From positions 1,922,001-1,986,000 of the forward strand of contig NZ_CP155449.1 in assembly GCF_040518285.1 (NCBI RefSeq): a stretch of DNA of 64,000 bases, written 5' to 3'. Source of the DNA: Knoellia sp. S7-12. Its GTDB lineage: Bacteria; Actinomycetota; Actinomycetes; Actinomycetales; Dermatophilaceae. The notes below the pieces were generated by a model. That model worked only from the letters and a program-made list of their open reading frames with translations. It made no database searches and was not told where the DNA came from. This document shows positions 42,945 to 51,984 of this stretch, in pieces. Position 1 is the stretch's first letter; the number at the start of each line of letters is the position of its first letter. The position numbers and the translations under genes were made by a program.

Positions 42945-44006
42945 ATGGGTGAATTCATCGACGCCGGTGGGATTCGACAGCACCTTCGCGTGTGGGGGCC
43001 AGAGGACGGCACACCGGTCCTGTTGATCCACGGCAACTGCTCGAGCGGCGGTTTCTTTGAGCCGTTCGTCCGGAACGCGCTCGACGGTGGCTCGGGATCG
43101 TGGCGGATCGTCGCCCCGGACCTTCGCGGGTTCGGCGAGACCGAGACAGCACCGGTCGACGCGACGCGCGGGCTGCGGGACTTTGCCGACGACCTCGAGG
43201 CGCTGCTGGGTGCCGAGTGAGTGTTCGGATCCGACGCGCCCATCGTGGTGGTGGGCCACTCCATGGGATGCGGCGTTGCGATGCAGTGGACCGTCGATCA
43301 CCCCGAGCGCTGTGCCGGGCTGTTGCTCACGGCTCCGCTGTCGCCCTACGGTTTCGGCGGAACGCGAGACGTGAACGGCACCGCGACCACGGACGACTTC
43401 GCCGGCACGGGCGGTGGCACGGTCAACCCCGACTTCGTCGCGCGGGTCGCGGCGGGCGACAGGAGCAGTGACGAGCCGACCAGTCCACGCAACGTCATGC
43501 GGACGGCATACATCGCAGATCCCGACGTCCTCGGAGCCGACGAGGACGCGATGCTCGACACGGTCCTCTCGACGGCGACCGGCGACCACAACTACCCGGG
43601 CGACTCGGTGCCGAGCGCACACTGGCCGATGGTCGGTCCGGGGACGCGCGGCGTGGCCAACGCGATGTCACCGCGCTGGTTCTCGGTGGCCGAGGATCTG
43701 TTGGCCCTGGACCCCAAGCCGCCGGTGGAGTGGGTGCGCGGCACTGCCGACGTCATCGTCAGTGACACTTCCCTGTTCGACCTGGCCCACCTCGGCCAAC
43801 TCGGGGTCGTGCCCGGATGGCCCGGTGCAGATGCCTGTCCGCCGCAGCCGATGGTGGGGCAGACGCGGGCGGTCCTCGAGCGCTACGCCGCGGCCGGTGG
43901 CACCTTCACGGAGACGACGCTGGAGGGGTGTGGGCACTCGGCGCACCTCGAGCGGCCGGACGCCGTGCGTGAGGCGCTGGAACGGCTCACTGCAGAGCGG
44001 CCCTGA
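42945..44006 (+). pseudogene. Alpha/beta hydrolase interrupted by an in-frame TGA
   Basis: One 354-codon frame from ATG 42945, with a TGA at 43218-43220 (codon 92). The first piece ends LRGFGETETAP...ALLGAE. The second begins with GTG at 43221 as VFGSDAPIVVVGHSMGCG. In homologues Trp would be expected at this point, so TGG to TGA is the simplest cause. The nucleophile GHSMGCG (Ser) and the final His (CGHSAHLERPD) are in the second piece. The stop-start TGAGTG may allow re-initiation, giving two polypeptides, or the gene may be dead or misread. Ends 20 bp inside the convergent TetR gene. Confidence 0.8.
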
Positions 44007-44526
44007 CGGCGAGCTCGATGACGGCCCGCTGGTCGCTCGCGTCACCACGGGTGATGCGGTGGAAGATCAGCCCTTCGAGGCAGGCCATGACTGTGGTGGC
44101 AGACACCTGGGGGTCAGACGCACCGAGGTCGGCGAACACTGGCACGACGAGGGCCTCGAGGGCGGAGCGGCCCTCATTGGCCGCGTCGCGAATCTCCCTG
44201 TTGTGGACCGCTTCGGTGAAGAGGACGACGCGCGCCGTGGTGAGCTCGCGAGAGGGACCCGTCGTCAGCTCGAAGAGGGCGTTCAGCGCGTCGACCAACC
44301 CGTCGGCGGAGCGGGGGAGGGCGGCGCCAGCGACGCGAGGCGCTTCGATCGCGATGATCCAGTCCATCACTCCGCTGACGAGGGCCGCTCGGGTGCGGAA
44401 GAAGTTGGAGGTCGACCCCTTGGGCAGGCCCGCGCGCTCGTCGATGCGGCCGTGGGTGAGCGACCGCAGCCCGCCCTCGGCGAGGAGGGAGACGGCGGCT
44501 GTGAGGGCGCGTTCTCTGGTGGACAT
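43987..44526 (-). CDS. TetR-family regulator
   Basis: 179 aa from ATG 44526 (a GTG at 44535 is possible). The N-terminal HTH is STRERALTAAVSLLAEGG...THGRIDERAGLPKGSTSNFF, typical TetR. The C-terminal ~120 residues form the ligand-binding helical domain. Divergent from the epoxide-hydrolase gene at 44581 with only 54 bp between, over two inverted repeats, so it probably represses that gene and itself. The effector is unknown, plausibly a hydrolase substrate. Confidence 0.85.
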   Translation of the reverse strand: MSTRERALTAAVSLLAEGGLRSLTHGRIDERAGLPKGSTSNFFRTRAALVSGVMDWIIAIEAPRVAGAALPRSADGLVDALNALFELTTGPSRELTTARVVLFTEAVHNREIRDAANEGRSALEALVVPVFADLGASDPQVSATTVMACLEGLIFHRITRGDASDQRAVIELAVRAALQ

Positions 44527-44543
44527 GAGCCTCACGATAAACG

Positions 44544-44569
44544 TAGTGACATCACACTATGAACATAGT
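44544..44569. promoter_or_regulatory. Nested inverted repeats, probable TetR operator
   Basis: Two overlapping inverted repeats in the 54-bp divergent region: TAGTG-ACATCA-CACTA (44544-44559) and the perfect ACTATG-AA-CATAGT (44556-44569). Placement between a TetR gene and its divergent target fits an operator covering both promoters. Confidence 0.65.
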
Positions 44570-44580
44570 AAAATACCCGT

Positions 44581-45483
44581 ATGGAGACGAACGCGCGGCG
44601 CGTCGACCTCGATGGCGTCGAACACCACTGGCTCGACCGGTCCGGTGTGCGACTCCACGTCGTCACCGCTGGGGCAGGTCCGAACCTCGTGCTGCTCCAC
44701 GGATTCCCGGAGTCTTGGTGGGAGTACCGCGACGTCATCGGGTCCCTCGCCCAGCACCACCGCGTCATCTGCCCGGACATGCGCGGCTCGGGAGACAGCG
44801 ACGCCCCACCTTCCGGCTATGACGGGCCTACGCTGACCGCCGACCTGCTCGACATCCTCGACCACTTCGGCGTCGAGCGGGCGGGGTTCGTCGCCCACGA
44901 CTGGGGCGCGGTCCTGTCCTTCGGTCTCGCGCTGGACCACCCGACGCGGGTCGAATGGCTGTTGGCGATGTCGGTGCCGCACCCGTGGACCCGGATGAGT
45001 GCGTCGATGCTGTGGGCCTTCCGGCACTCGTGGTACCTCCCGTTGGTCCTCACGCCCGGACTCGGGCCGTGGCTGCTCAGGGCGGGCAAGCAGCGCTTCC
45101 AGAAGCACCTCTTCCGGACCTTCACCGCGGACCCGAACGCGTGGACCGACGAAGTCATCGAGCCGTATCTCGCGGCGATGCGTGAGCCGGCTCGGGCGCG
45201 AGCCGGGCACCTGCTCTATCGCGACTACATCCTGCCTGCGGGGATGGAGCTGACGCGTGGGCGCCGAGAGGGCTACGCCATGCCGTGTCCGACCCTGCTG
45301 CTCACCGGCGTCCACGACCCGGTGGTCCGGGCGGAGTTCGTCGCAGGGGACGCGGCGCAGGCAGCTGGGGTGCAGGTCGAGGAGGTCACCGGGGCCGGGC
45401 ACTGGATGGTCGAGGAGCGTCCCGACGTGGTCATCGCTCGGGCGCTCGCCCTCGGTGCAGGGGAGAGGGCCCACGATTCGTAG
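44581..45483 (+). CDS. Epoxide hydrolase / dehalogenase-type alpha/beta hydrolase
   Basis: 300 aa. HGFPESWWEYRDVI (oxyanion hole), RGSGDSDAP, and the nucleophile elbow VAHDWGAVLS with Asp as nucleophile. That is the hallmark of epoxide hydrolases and haloalkane dehalogenases rather than esterases. Tyr residues in the cap (YLPLVL, YRDYILP) suit an epoxide hydrolase. Acid TGVHDPVV and His GAGHWMVEE complete the triad. Probably regulated by the divergent TetR. Confidence 0.85.
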   Translation: METNARRVDLDGVEHHWLDRSGVRLHVVTAGAGPNLVLLHGFPESWWEYRDVIGSLAQHHRVICPDMRGSGDSDAPPSGYDGPTLTADLLDILDHFGVERAGFVAHDWGAVLSFGLALDHPTRVEWLLAMSVPHPWTRMSASMLWAFRHSWYLPLVLTPGLGPWLLRAGKQRFQKHLFRTFTADPNAWTDEVIEPYLAAMREPARARAGHLLYRDYILPAGMELTRGRREGYAMPCPTLLLTGVHDPVVRAEFVAGDAAQAAGVQVEEVTGAGHWMVEERPDVVIARALALGAGERAHDS

Positions 45484-45519
45484 ACTGGCCCGCGTGACGA
45501 GCCAGAACTGCAACACCCG

Positions 45520-46497
45520 ATGAGGCTGGTCTTCGCCGGCACCCCCGAGACCGCCGTGCCTGCCCTCGAGGCGCTGCTCGCCTCCTCGCACGAGGTCGTC
45601 GCTGTCCTCACGCGGCCCGACGCACGCGCCGGTCGCGGTCGCACGCTCCACCCGTCGCCGGTGAAGGCGCTCGCGGTCGAGCGGGAGATCGAGGTGCTCA
45701 CGCCGGTCTCACCGAGGGATCCCGAGTTCCAGGCTCGCCTGCGCGAGATCGCCCCCGATGCCTGCCCGGTCGTTGCGTATGGGGCGCTCCTGCCGCGCGA
45801 CGTCCTCGACATCCCGACCCACGGTTGGATCAACCTTCACTTCTCGGTGCTCCCGGCGTGGCGCGGTGCCGCGCCCGTCCAGCGCGCCATCATGGCCGGC
45901 GATGAGGCCACCGGTGCGACGACGTTCGTCATCGAGGAGGGACTCGACACCGGACCGGTGCTGGGCCTCATGACCGAGACGATCCGGTCCGACGACACCT
46001 CCGGCACCCTCCTTGACCGGCTCGCCCAGGCAGGCGCTGGCCTGCTCGTCGCGACCATGGACGGCCTCGAGAGCGGCGACCTCCACGCGGTGCCGCAACC
46101 TGGCGAGGGTGTCTCGCATGCTGCGAAGCTGACGACCGCCGATGCGGAGATCTCGTGGAGCACCCCTGCGTATGCCGTGAATCGTCACGTCCGCGGGTGC
46201 ACGCCGGCTCCTGGCGCCTGGACGACGTTCCGCGACGAGCGCCTCGGGGTCGGCCCCGTGGTGGCCGCGGGTGGTGATGCACTTGACGCCCTTGACGCGC
46301 GGGAGTCCACGCAACCGTTGGCACCGGGGGAGATCCACGTCACCAAGAAGGCTGTCCACGTCGGGACTGCGTCGGGTGTGGTGACACTCGGTGAAGTGCG
46401 TCCTCAGGGCAAGAAGCCCATGGCGGCCGCCGACTGGGCCCGCGGGGTCAGGATCGACGTGGGTGAGGTGCTCGGTCGCGCCACTACGCTGACCTGA
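45520..46497 (+). CDS. fmt: Methionyl-tRNA formyltransferase
   Basis: 325 aa. [20 protein letters not shown], the formyl-donor site [21 protein letters not shown] (with Asn, His) and DTGPVLG, then the C-terminal tRNA-binding OB domain. Formylates initiator Met-tRNA. rsmB starts at its stop (TGATG). Confidence 0.96.
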   Translation: MRLVFAGTPETAVPALEALLASSHEVVAVLTRPDARAGRGRTLHPSPVKALAVEREIEVLTPVSPRDPEFQARLREIAPDACPVVAYGALLPRDVLDIPTHGWINLHFSVLPAWRGAAPVQRAIMAGDEATGATTFVIEEGLDTGPVLGLMTETIRSDDTSGTLLDRLAQAGAGLLVATMDGLESGDLHAVPQPGEGVSHAAKLTTADAEISWSTPAYAVNRHVRGCTPAPGAWTTFRDERLGVGPVVAAGGDALDALDARESTQPLAPGEIHVTKKAVHVGTASGVVTLGEVRPQGKKPMAAADWARGVRIDVGEVLGRATTLT

Positions 46498-47999
46498 TGC
46501 CCGCACCCGACTCCTCCCAGCCCCGACGCCCCCAAGGCCGGTCGGGACCACGCGGTAGCCAGCGCTCGCTCCAGAAGCCGAGCGAGCGGGCCAAGCACGC
46601 CGAACCGGCGCGCCTGGCGGCATACACACTGCTCCGGGCCGTCGACGAGGGTGCCTACGCGAACCTCGAGTTCCCCGCGATCATCCGACGCCACCGACTC
46701 GATTCGCGGGACGCGGCGTTCGCGACCGAGCTCGCCTTCGGGACCCTGCGGATGCAGGGCTTCTATGACGCGGTCATCGAGCGTGCGGCCGGTCGGCCCA
46801 CCAGCAAGATCGACAACGGGGTGCTCGACGTCCTGCGGCTCGGTGCGCACCAGCTGCTCGGCATGCGCGTCCCGTCGCACGCCGCCGCCGACCAGACCGT
46901 TGGTCTTGCGCGCACCGTGAGTGGCGCCGGTGCCAGCGGCTTCGTCAACGCAGTGATGCGCCGGGTCAGTGAGCGGACGCGCGAGGAGTGGGTGACCGAG
47001 GTTGTGCCAGAGGGTGGGTCGACGGCCGCGCTGGCCGTGGAGTACTCCCACCCCGAGTGGGTGGTCAGCGCCATGCGGGGGGCCCTGCTCTCAGGCGGGC
47101 GCGCCACCGCCGAGACCGTCGACGGTGAGCTGCGCGAGCTGCTCGACAGCGACAACACCCCCGCCAAGGTCAGCCTCGTCGCCCGCCCGGGTCTCGCCAC
47201 GGTCGAAGAACTCGTCGATGCCGGCGCCACAGCCAGCGAGACCTCACCCTTTGGTGCCGTCCTCGACCACGGCGAGCCGGGGGCCATCGCCGCGATCCGT
47301 GATCGCCGGGCCGCCGTGCAGGACGAGGGGTCGCAGCTGCTGGCTGCCGCTCTCGCCCTGGCTCCTGTCGACCCTGATGTGCCGACCCGCTGGCTCGACC
47401 TCTGTGCAGGGCCGGGAGGCAAGAGCGGTGTGCTCGGCGCGCTCGCCGTCGAGGCCGGAGCCGACCTCGTGGCCGTCGAGATCAGCGACCACCGAGCCGA
47501 CCTCGTGCGTTCCACACTCGAACCCGTCATTGCTCTGGCCAACGCTGCCGGACGGCGCATCGAGGTGCGCACCGCTGACGGTCGCGAGGTCGGAGAAGCC
47601 GAGCCGGCGGCATACGGACGCGTTCTCGTCGATGCGCCCTGCACCGGGCTCGGCGCGCTGCGTCGGCGACCCGAGGCCCGGTGGCGTCGTCAGCCGAGTG
47701 ATCTCGTCCAGCTCGGCCCCCTGCAGCGCGACCTGCTGCGCAGTGCGCTCGACGCCGTCGCTCCGGGTGGGCTCGTCGGCTATGCCACGTGCAGCCCGCA
47801 CCCGGCCGAGACGACGTTCGTGGTCCGCGACGTGCTCAAGAAGCGTGACGACATCGAGGTCGTCGACGCGCGCGAACTGTTCCGCAACGCCTCCGGCGAC
47901 GTGCTCCACGACCTCGGAGACGGCCCGGAAGTGCAGCTGTGGCCGCACGTCCACGGCACCGACGCGATGTTCTTCACGCTGCTGCGCAAGAAGGCCTGA
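46497..47999 (+). CDS. rsmB: 16S rRNA (cytosine-C5) methyltransferase RsmB
   Basis: 500 aa. A basic, Ser-rich tail (~40 residues), a NusB-like N-terminal domain (RLAAYTLLRAVDEGAYANL) and a SAM methyltransferase with WLDLCAGPGGKSGVLGA. The two conserved Cys are in VDAPCTGLGALRR and YATCSPHPAETT; the second is the likely nucleophile. Methylates C967 of 16S rRNA. Overlaps fmt by one base. Confidence 0.94.
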   Translation: MPAPDSSQPRRPQGRSGPRGSQRSLQKPSERAKHAEPARLAAYTLLRAVDEGAYANLEFPAIIRRHRLDSRDAAFATELAFGTLRMQGFYDAVIERAAGRPTSKIDNGVLDVLRLGAHQLLGMRVPSHAAADQTVGLARTVSGAGASGFVNAVMRRVSERTREEWVTEVVPEGGSTAALAVEYSHPEWVVSAMRGALLSGGRATAETVDGELRELLDSDNTPAKVSLVARPGLATVEELVDAGATASETSPFGAVLDHGEPGAIAAIRDRRAAVQDEGSQLLAAALALAPVDPDVPTRWLDLCAGPGGKSGVLGALAVEAGADLVAVEISDHRADLVRSTLEPVIALANAAGRRIEVRTADGREVGEAEPAAYGRVLVDAPCTGLGALRRRPEARWRRQPSDLVQLGPLQRDLLRSALDAVAPGGLVGYATCSPHPAETTFVVRDVLKKRDDIEVVDARELFRNASGDVLHDLGDGPEVQLWPHVHGTDAMFFTLLRKKA

Positions 48000-48033
48000 C
48001 GACCGGACAGCACCCCACCCTTAGGCTGCTCGC

Positions 48034-48690
48034 GTGCAGATCTCACCGTCGATCCTCTCCGCCGACTTCGCCAACCTCCAGTCCGAGCTCGCCGCGATCT
48101 CGAACGCCGACTGGGCGCACGTCGACGTCATGGACAACCACTTCGTCCCCAACCTCACCCTCGGCCTGCCGATCGTCGAGTCCCTGCTCAAGGTGTCGCC
48201 GATTCCGCTCGACTGCCACCTCATGATCGAGGACCCGGACCGCTGGGCACCCGCATATGCCGAGGCCGGAGCGCAGTCGGTGACCTTCCACGTGGAGGCA
48301 GCCCGCGACCCGCGCACCCTGGCGCGCAACCTGCGCGGCGCCGGGGCGCGGGCCGGCATGGCGCTCAAGCCGGGGACGGCCTGGGAGCCCTATGCGGACC
48401 TGTTGCCCGAGCTCGACATGGTGCTCGTCATGACGGTCGAGCCCGGCTTCGGCGGTCAGTCCTTCATGGCCGATCAGATGTCCAAGGTCGCGCAGGTCCG
48501 CAAGGCGGTCGAGAAGCACGGCGGCGAGGTGTGGATCCAGGTCGACGGGGGAGTGTCGGCCAAGACCATTGAGCAGTGCGCCGAGGCCGGAGCAGACGTC
48601 TTCGTCGCCGGGTCTGCGGTCTATGGCGCGGAGTCCGCGTCCACTGCCATCGACGAGCTCCGCGCTCTAGCAACCTCGCACGCCCACTGA
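48034..48690 (+). CDS. rpe: Ribulose-phosphate 3-epimerase
   Basis: 218 aa from GTG 48034. [30 protein letters not shown], the metal/catalytic [10 protein letters not shown] and [13 protein letters not shown]. Interconverts ribulose-5-P and xylulose-5-P in the pentose phosphate pathway. The next gene starts two bases after its stop. Confidence 0.96.
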   Translation: MQISPSILSADFANLQSELAAISNADWAHVDVMDNHFVPNLTLGLPIVESLLKVSPIPLDCHLMIEDPDRWAPAYAEAGAQSVTFHVEAARDPRTLARNLRGAGARAGMALKPGTAWEPYADLLPELDMVLVMTVEPGFGGQSFMADQMSKVAQVRKAVEKHGGEVWIQVDGGVSAKTIEQCAEAGADVFVAGSAVYGAESASTAIDELRALATSHAH

Positions 48691-48692
48691 TC

Positions 48693-49256
48693 GTGGCCGA
48701 GCAGGTGCTGGAGTCGTTGGCAGTGGGTGAGACCCTGCGCGGTCGCGAGCTGATGGGTGAGGAGCTCAACAGGCTCAACTGGGAGAGCGCCACGCTGCTC
48801 GACTGCGTCTTCGAGGAGTGCACCTTCACGAGCTGCAACTTCTCGATGACGGCTCTGACCGACACCCGGTTCGTCGAGTGCACGTTCGTCGGCTGCAAGA
48901 TGCTGGCGGTCAACTGGACCGTGACCGGTGCCGGCTCGCTGCTGGCGCAGCCGCTTCGGTTCGAACGATGCCGCCTCGATGGGACGACGTTCGCCGGGCT
49001 GGACCTCACCGCCTTCGTGTTCCGCGACTGCGTCCTCACCGACGTCGACTTCACCGACGCCGACCTGCGCCGCGTGGACCTCGGCGGCTCGGAGCTTTCC
49101 GGTGCACGGTTCGCCAACACCGACCTGCGCGACGCCGATCTGCGGGGAACCCGCGGGCTTGCCCTAGACCCGCGGGACAACCGGCTCAAGGGTGCGCGCC
49201 TCGACCTCGATGCCGCGCCCGGCCTGCTCGACGTCTTCGGAGTCACGTTCCTCTGA
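48693..49256 (+). CDS. Pentapeptide-repeat protein
   Basis: 187 aa from GTG 48693 (VAEQVLESL); earlier starts would overlap rpe. About 20 A(D/N)Lxx-like repeats form a right-handed beta-helix, e.g. LDCVFEECTFTSC, VDFTDADLRRVDL and ANTDLRDADLRG, including a Cys-rich patch in the middle. Related proteins mimic DNA (MfpA/Qnr bind gyrase) or act as scaffolds; function here is unknown. Cotranscription with rpe is likely. A long hairpin follows. Confidence 0.85.
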   Translation: MAEQVLESLAVGETLRGRELMGEELNRLNWESATLLDCVFEECTFTSCNFSMTALTDTRFVECTFVGCKMLAVNWTVTGAGSLLAQPLRFERCRLDGTTFAGLDLTAFVFRDCVLTDVDFTDADLRRVDLGGSELSGARFANTDLRDADLRGTRGLALDPRDNRLKGARLDLDAAPGLLDVFGVTFL

Positions 49257-49268
49257 CCCCTCTGGCCC

Positions 49269-49310
49269 TGTGTGCCTCAGGGGACGCTCCGGCGTCCCCA
49301 GAGGCACACA
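49269..49310 (+). terminator. Long hairpin terminator upstream of the rib operon
   Basis: TGTGTGCCTC-A-GGGGACGC, loop TCCG, GCGTCCCC-A-GAGGCACACA: 18 base pairs with one A-A mismatch. It ends the fmt-rsmB-rpe-pentapeptide transcript before the FMN riboswitch. No T tract, as usual in high-GC Gram-positives. Confidence 0.8.
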
Positions 49311-49381
49311 AGGCGAGAGATGAGTGTCACGGTGGACAGAGGTGCGGTGACGGGGGTCGCCTGCGGCATAATGGCCAGTGA

Positions 49382-49506
49382 CGTGCTCCGGGGTCGGTGC
49401 AATTCCGAACCGGCGGTGACAGTCCGCGACCCGACCGCAACCAGCGGCCGGTTGACTGGGTGGAACTCCCAGACCGACGGTTAAAGTCCGGATGGTAGGC
49501 AGCACG
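49382..49506 (+). ncRNA. FMN riboswitch (RFN element)
   Basis: Conserved RFN blocks in order: CTCCGGGGTCGGTG, AATTCCGAACCGGCGGTGA, AGTCCGCGACC, GGTTGACTGGGTGGAACTC, GACCGACGG and TTAAAGTCCGGATGG. The P1 stem CGTGCT pairs with AGCACG at 49501-49506. It binds FMN and represses the downstream rib genes, by translational or transcriptional control. About 110 bp separate it from ribD. Confidence 0.96.
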
Positions 49507-49616
49507 CGACAGCTAAGACCTTTCGGGGTCGCGCCGTCCGGCGTCATGCGTCGACGGCACCCGCTGCACGTCCCCCGGAGCTCGACTTCACGGTCTCGAG
49601 CACGAGGGCAGGACGC

Positions 49617-50642
49617 ATGCAGGAGCGCAGCACGACCGACGCACAGTGGATGCTGCGCGCGCTGGGCCTCGCGACCAACGGTCCCGAGGCTGACGCCAAT
49701 CCGCGCGTCGGCTGTGTTCTCGTTGACCCCGACGGGGCTCTCGTCGCCGAGGGCTGGCACCACGGTGCTGGCACGGACCACGCCGAAGCCGCCACCCTCG
49801 CGGCCGCAGGGGAGCGCGCGGCCGGTTGCACGGCATACGTCACGCTTGAGCCCTGCAACCACACCGGACGCACGTCACCGTGTTCGCGCGCCTTGGCCGC
49901 GGCTGGTGTTGCCCGTGTCGTGTATGCCGTGAGCGACCCGAACGCTCCGGCTGCCGGTGGCGCTGCCTGGCTGGCGACGCAGGGCGTCGCCGTCGAGGGC
50001 GGCGTGCTCGAAGCGGATGGTGAGGCACTCAACCGAAGCTGGCTGCATAGCGTCCGCGCGGGCCGGCCCTGGGTCACGTGGAAGGTTGCGACGACACTCG
50101 ACGGTCGCAGCGCGGCCGCCGACGGCACGAGCCAGTGGATCACCGGCCCCGAGGCACGAGCCGACGTCCACGACCAGCGGGCCCGCAGCGGGGCGATCGT
50201 CGTCGGCACCGGCACTGCCCTCACCGACAACCCGCAACTCACCGCTCGTCGCCCCGACGGCACGCTGCACGATCGCCAGCCGTTGCGCGTCGTCATGGGT
50301 CAGCGCGACCTGCCCGCTGATGCCCACCTCTTCGACGATGCGGCCGAGACCGTGCACCTGCGCACCCGAAGCCCTCGCGAGGTCCTGGCCCATTTGGCAG
50401 GGCGCAAGATCCACCGCGTCTGGCTCGAGGGAGGCCCGACGGTCGCCGCCGCCTTCATGGCCGACCACCTCGTCGACGAGATCGTCGTCTACGTCGCGCC
50501 CGTCCTGCTCGGGCGAGGTCGACCATCCGTGAGCGACCTCGGAATCACGACGATGGCCGACGCGCTGCGTCTCGAACCCACTGACACCCGGATCGTCGGT
50601 CACGACATCCGCATCACCGCCACCTTGGAGGAGTCCCGCTGA
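49617..50642 (+). CDS. ribD: Riboflavin biosynthesis deaminase/reductase
   Basis: 341 aa. The N-terminal zinc deaminase has HAEAATLAAAGERA and PCNHTGRTSPCSRAL (PC-x-x-x-G-x-x-x-PC). The C-terminal NADPH reductase has VTWKVATTLDGRSAAADGTSQWIT and VWLEGGPTVAAAFM. It catalyses two steps after GTP cyclohydrolase II. Start ATG 49617 (MQERSTTDAQ). First gene under the FMN riboswitch. Confidence 0.95.
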   Translation: MQERSTTDAQWMLRALGLATNGPEADANPRVGCVLVDPDGALVAEGWHHGAGTDHAEAATLAAAGERAAGCTAYVTLEPCNHTGRTSPCSRALAAAGVARVVYAVSDPNAPAAGGAAWLATQGVAVEGGVLEADGEALNRSWLHSVRAGRPWVTWKVATTLDGRSAAADGTSQWITGPEARADVHDQRARSGAIVVGTGTALTDNPQLTARRPDGTLHDRQPLRVVMGQRDLPADAHLFDDAAETVHLRTRSPREVLAHLAGRKIHRVWLEGGPTVAAAFMADHLVDEIVVYVAPVLLGRGRPSVSDLGITTMADALRLEPTDTRIVGHDIRITATLEESR

Positions 50643-51286
50643 TGTTTACCGGAATCGTCGAAGAGCTCGGTCGGGTCGAAGTCCTCGCCCTGGGTGAGAC
50701 CTCTGCCCGGCTCACGTTGCACGGGCCACTCGTGACGAGCGACGCCGTGCACGGTGCCTCCATCGCGGTCAACGGCGTGTGCCTCACCGTCGTGGAGCAC
50801 GATGCCGATGCAGGCCGGTTCACCGTCGATGTGATGGCAGAGACCCTGTCCCGCACCGGTCTTGGCGACCTGGTGGCCGGAGCGCCGGTCAACCTTGAGC
50901 GCGCCATGGCTGCGTCGAGTCGCTTCGGTGGCCACATCGTCCAAGGGCATGTCGACGGCACTGCCACCGTCCTCGAGCGCGTCCCCGGTGACCGCTGGGA
51001 GGTCGTCACCTTCACGTTGCCCACGGATCTGGCGCGCTACGTCGTCGAGAAGGGTTCCATCACCGTCGACGGGGTGAGTCTCACGGTCTCGGCCGTCACC
51101 GACGACACGTTCAGCGTCTCGCTCATCCCCACCACGCTCGCCCTCACGACGCTTGGTCACCGCGCCGTCGGAGACACCGTCAACCTCGAGGTCGACGTCC
51201 TCGCGAAGTACGTCGAGCGTCTCCTCACCACCACCCCCGGCGCCCGCGCCACCATCGACCCAACCACCACGGAGGTTCTCGCATGA
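50642..51286 (+). CDS. ribE: Riboflavin synthase, alpha chain
   Basis: 214 aa built from two lumazine-binding repeats. MFTGIVEELGRVE is the canonical start, GASIAVNGVCLTV and its repeat KGSITVDGVSLTVS, with RFGGHIVQGHVDG. Dismutates 6,7-dimethyl-8-ribityllumazine to riboflavin. Overlaps ribD by 1 nt. Confidence 0.95.
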   Translation: MFTGIVEELGRVEVLALGETSARLTLHGPLVTSDAVHGASIAVNGVCLTVVEHDADAGRFTVDVMAETLSRTGLGDLVAGAPVNLERAMAASSRFGGHIVQGHVDGTATVLERVPGDRWEVVTFTLPTDLARYVVEKGSITVDGVSLTVSAVTDDTFSVSLIPTTLALTTLGHRAVGDTVNLEVDVLAKYVERLLTTTPGARATIDPTTTEVLA

Positions 51287-51984
51287 ACTGGCTCGAGCGT
51301 CTCTTCGAGGCCCAGCTGACGATCGGCAGCTCGCACATCCTGTGGCGCGAGATCGTCGGCAACGTCTTCGGCTTCGCCTCCGCGATCGGTGGCATGCGGC
51401 GCCGCGTGTGGGCGTGGCCAGCCGGCATCATCGGCAATGTCCTGCTCTTCACGGTCTTCTTCGGCGTGGCCTTCGCCAACCCGCAGCATCAGACCCTCTA
51501 TGGCCAGGCCGGCCGTCAGGTGTTCTTCATCATCACGAGCGTCTATGGCTGGTGGCTCTGGCAGCAGCATCGCAAGGTGCGCGGCGACGACTCGCCGGCC
51601 ATCACGCCGCGCTGGGCCACGGTGCGTGAGCGCGCGGCCTACGTCGGGGTCTGGGCCGCTGGGCTCGTCGTCGGCCAGTGGATCTTCGCGACGATCGGCG
51701 CCGAATGGCCCGCGCCTCGCTGGTACTTCTGGTGCGACGCCTGGATCTTCGTCGGCTCGATGCTCGCGACCTATGCCATGGCGCGCGGCTGGAACGACTT
51801 CTGGCTCATGTGGATCGCCGTGGATCTTGTCGGTGTTCCACTCCTCTGGCACTCGAAGTTCTATCCGTCCGCAGTCCTGTATGCCGTCTACGGCGCCTTG
51901 GTGCTCTACGGCTTCACGGTGTGGCTCAAGGCTTCTCGCGAAGAGCGAGACCCTGAGCGCGAGTTGGCGGAGATGCGCTCATGA
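51283..51984 (+). CDS. ribM: PnuC-family transporter, probable riboflavin importer RibM (PnuX)
   Basis: 233 aa with about six to seven hydrophobic helices. WREIVGNVFGFASAIGGMRRRVWAWPAGIIGN and FFIITSVYGWWLWQ match the PnuC fold, including the WxW motif near YGWW. PnuC homologues import nicotinamide riboside, but members encoded inside FMN-riboswitch operons (RibM/PnuX of Corynebacterium and Streptomyces) import riboflavin. The order ribE-ribM-ribBA-ribH matches the Streptomyces davaonensis operon, so riboflavin is the better call. Overlaps both neighbours by 4 nt. Confidence 0.85.
   Translation: MNWLERLFEAQLTIGSSHILWREIVGNVFGFASAIGGMRRRVWAWPAGIIGNVLLFTVFFGVAFANPQHQTLYGQAGRQVFFIITSVYGWWLWQQHRKVRGDDSPAITPRWATVRERAAYVGVWAAGLVVGQWIFATIGAEWPAPRWYFWCDAWIFVGSMLATYAMARGWNDFWLMWIAVDLVGVPLLWHSKFYPSAVLYAVYGALVLYGFTVWLKASREERDPERELAEMRS

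Noticed and set aside
43218..43220. Selenocysteine at the in-frame TGA
   Set aside because: Alpha/beta hydrolases have no Sec at this position, and no SECIS-like stem is evident just after the codon.
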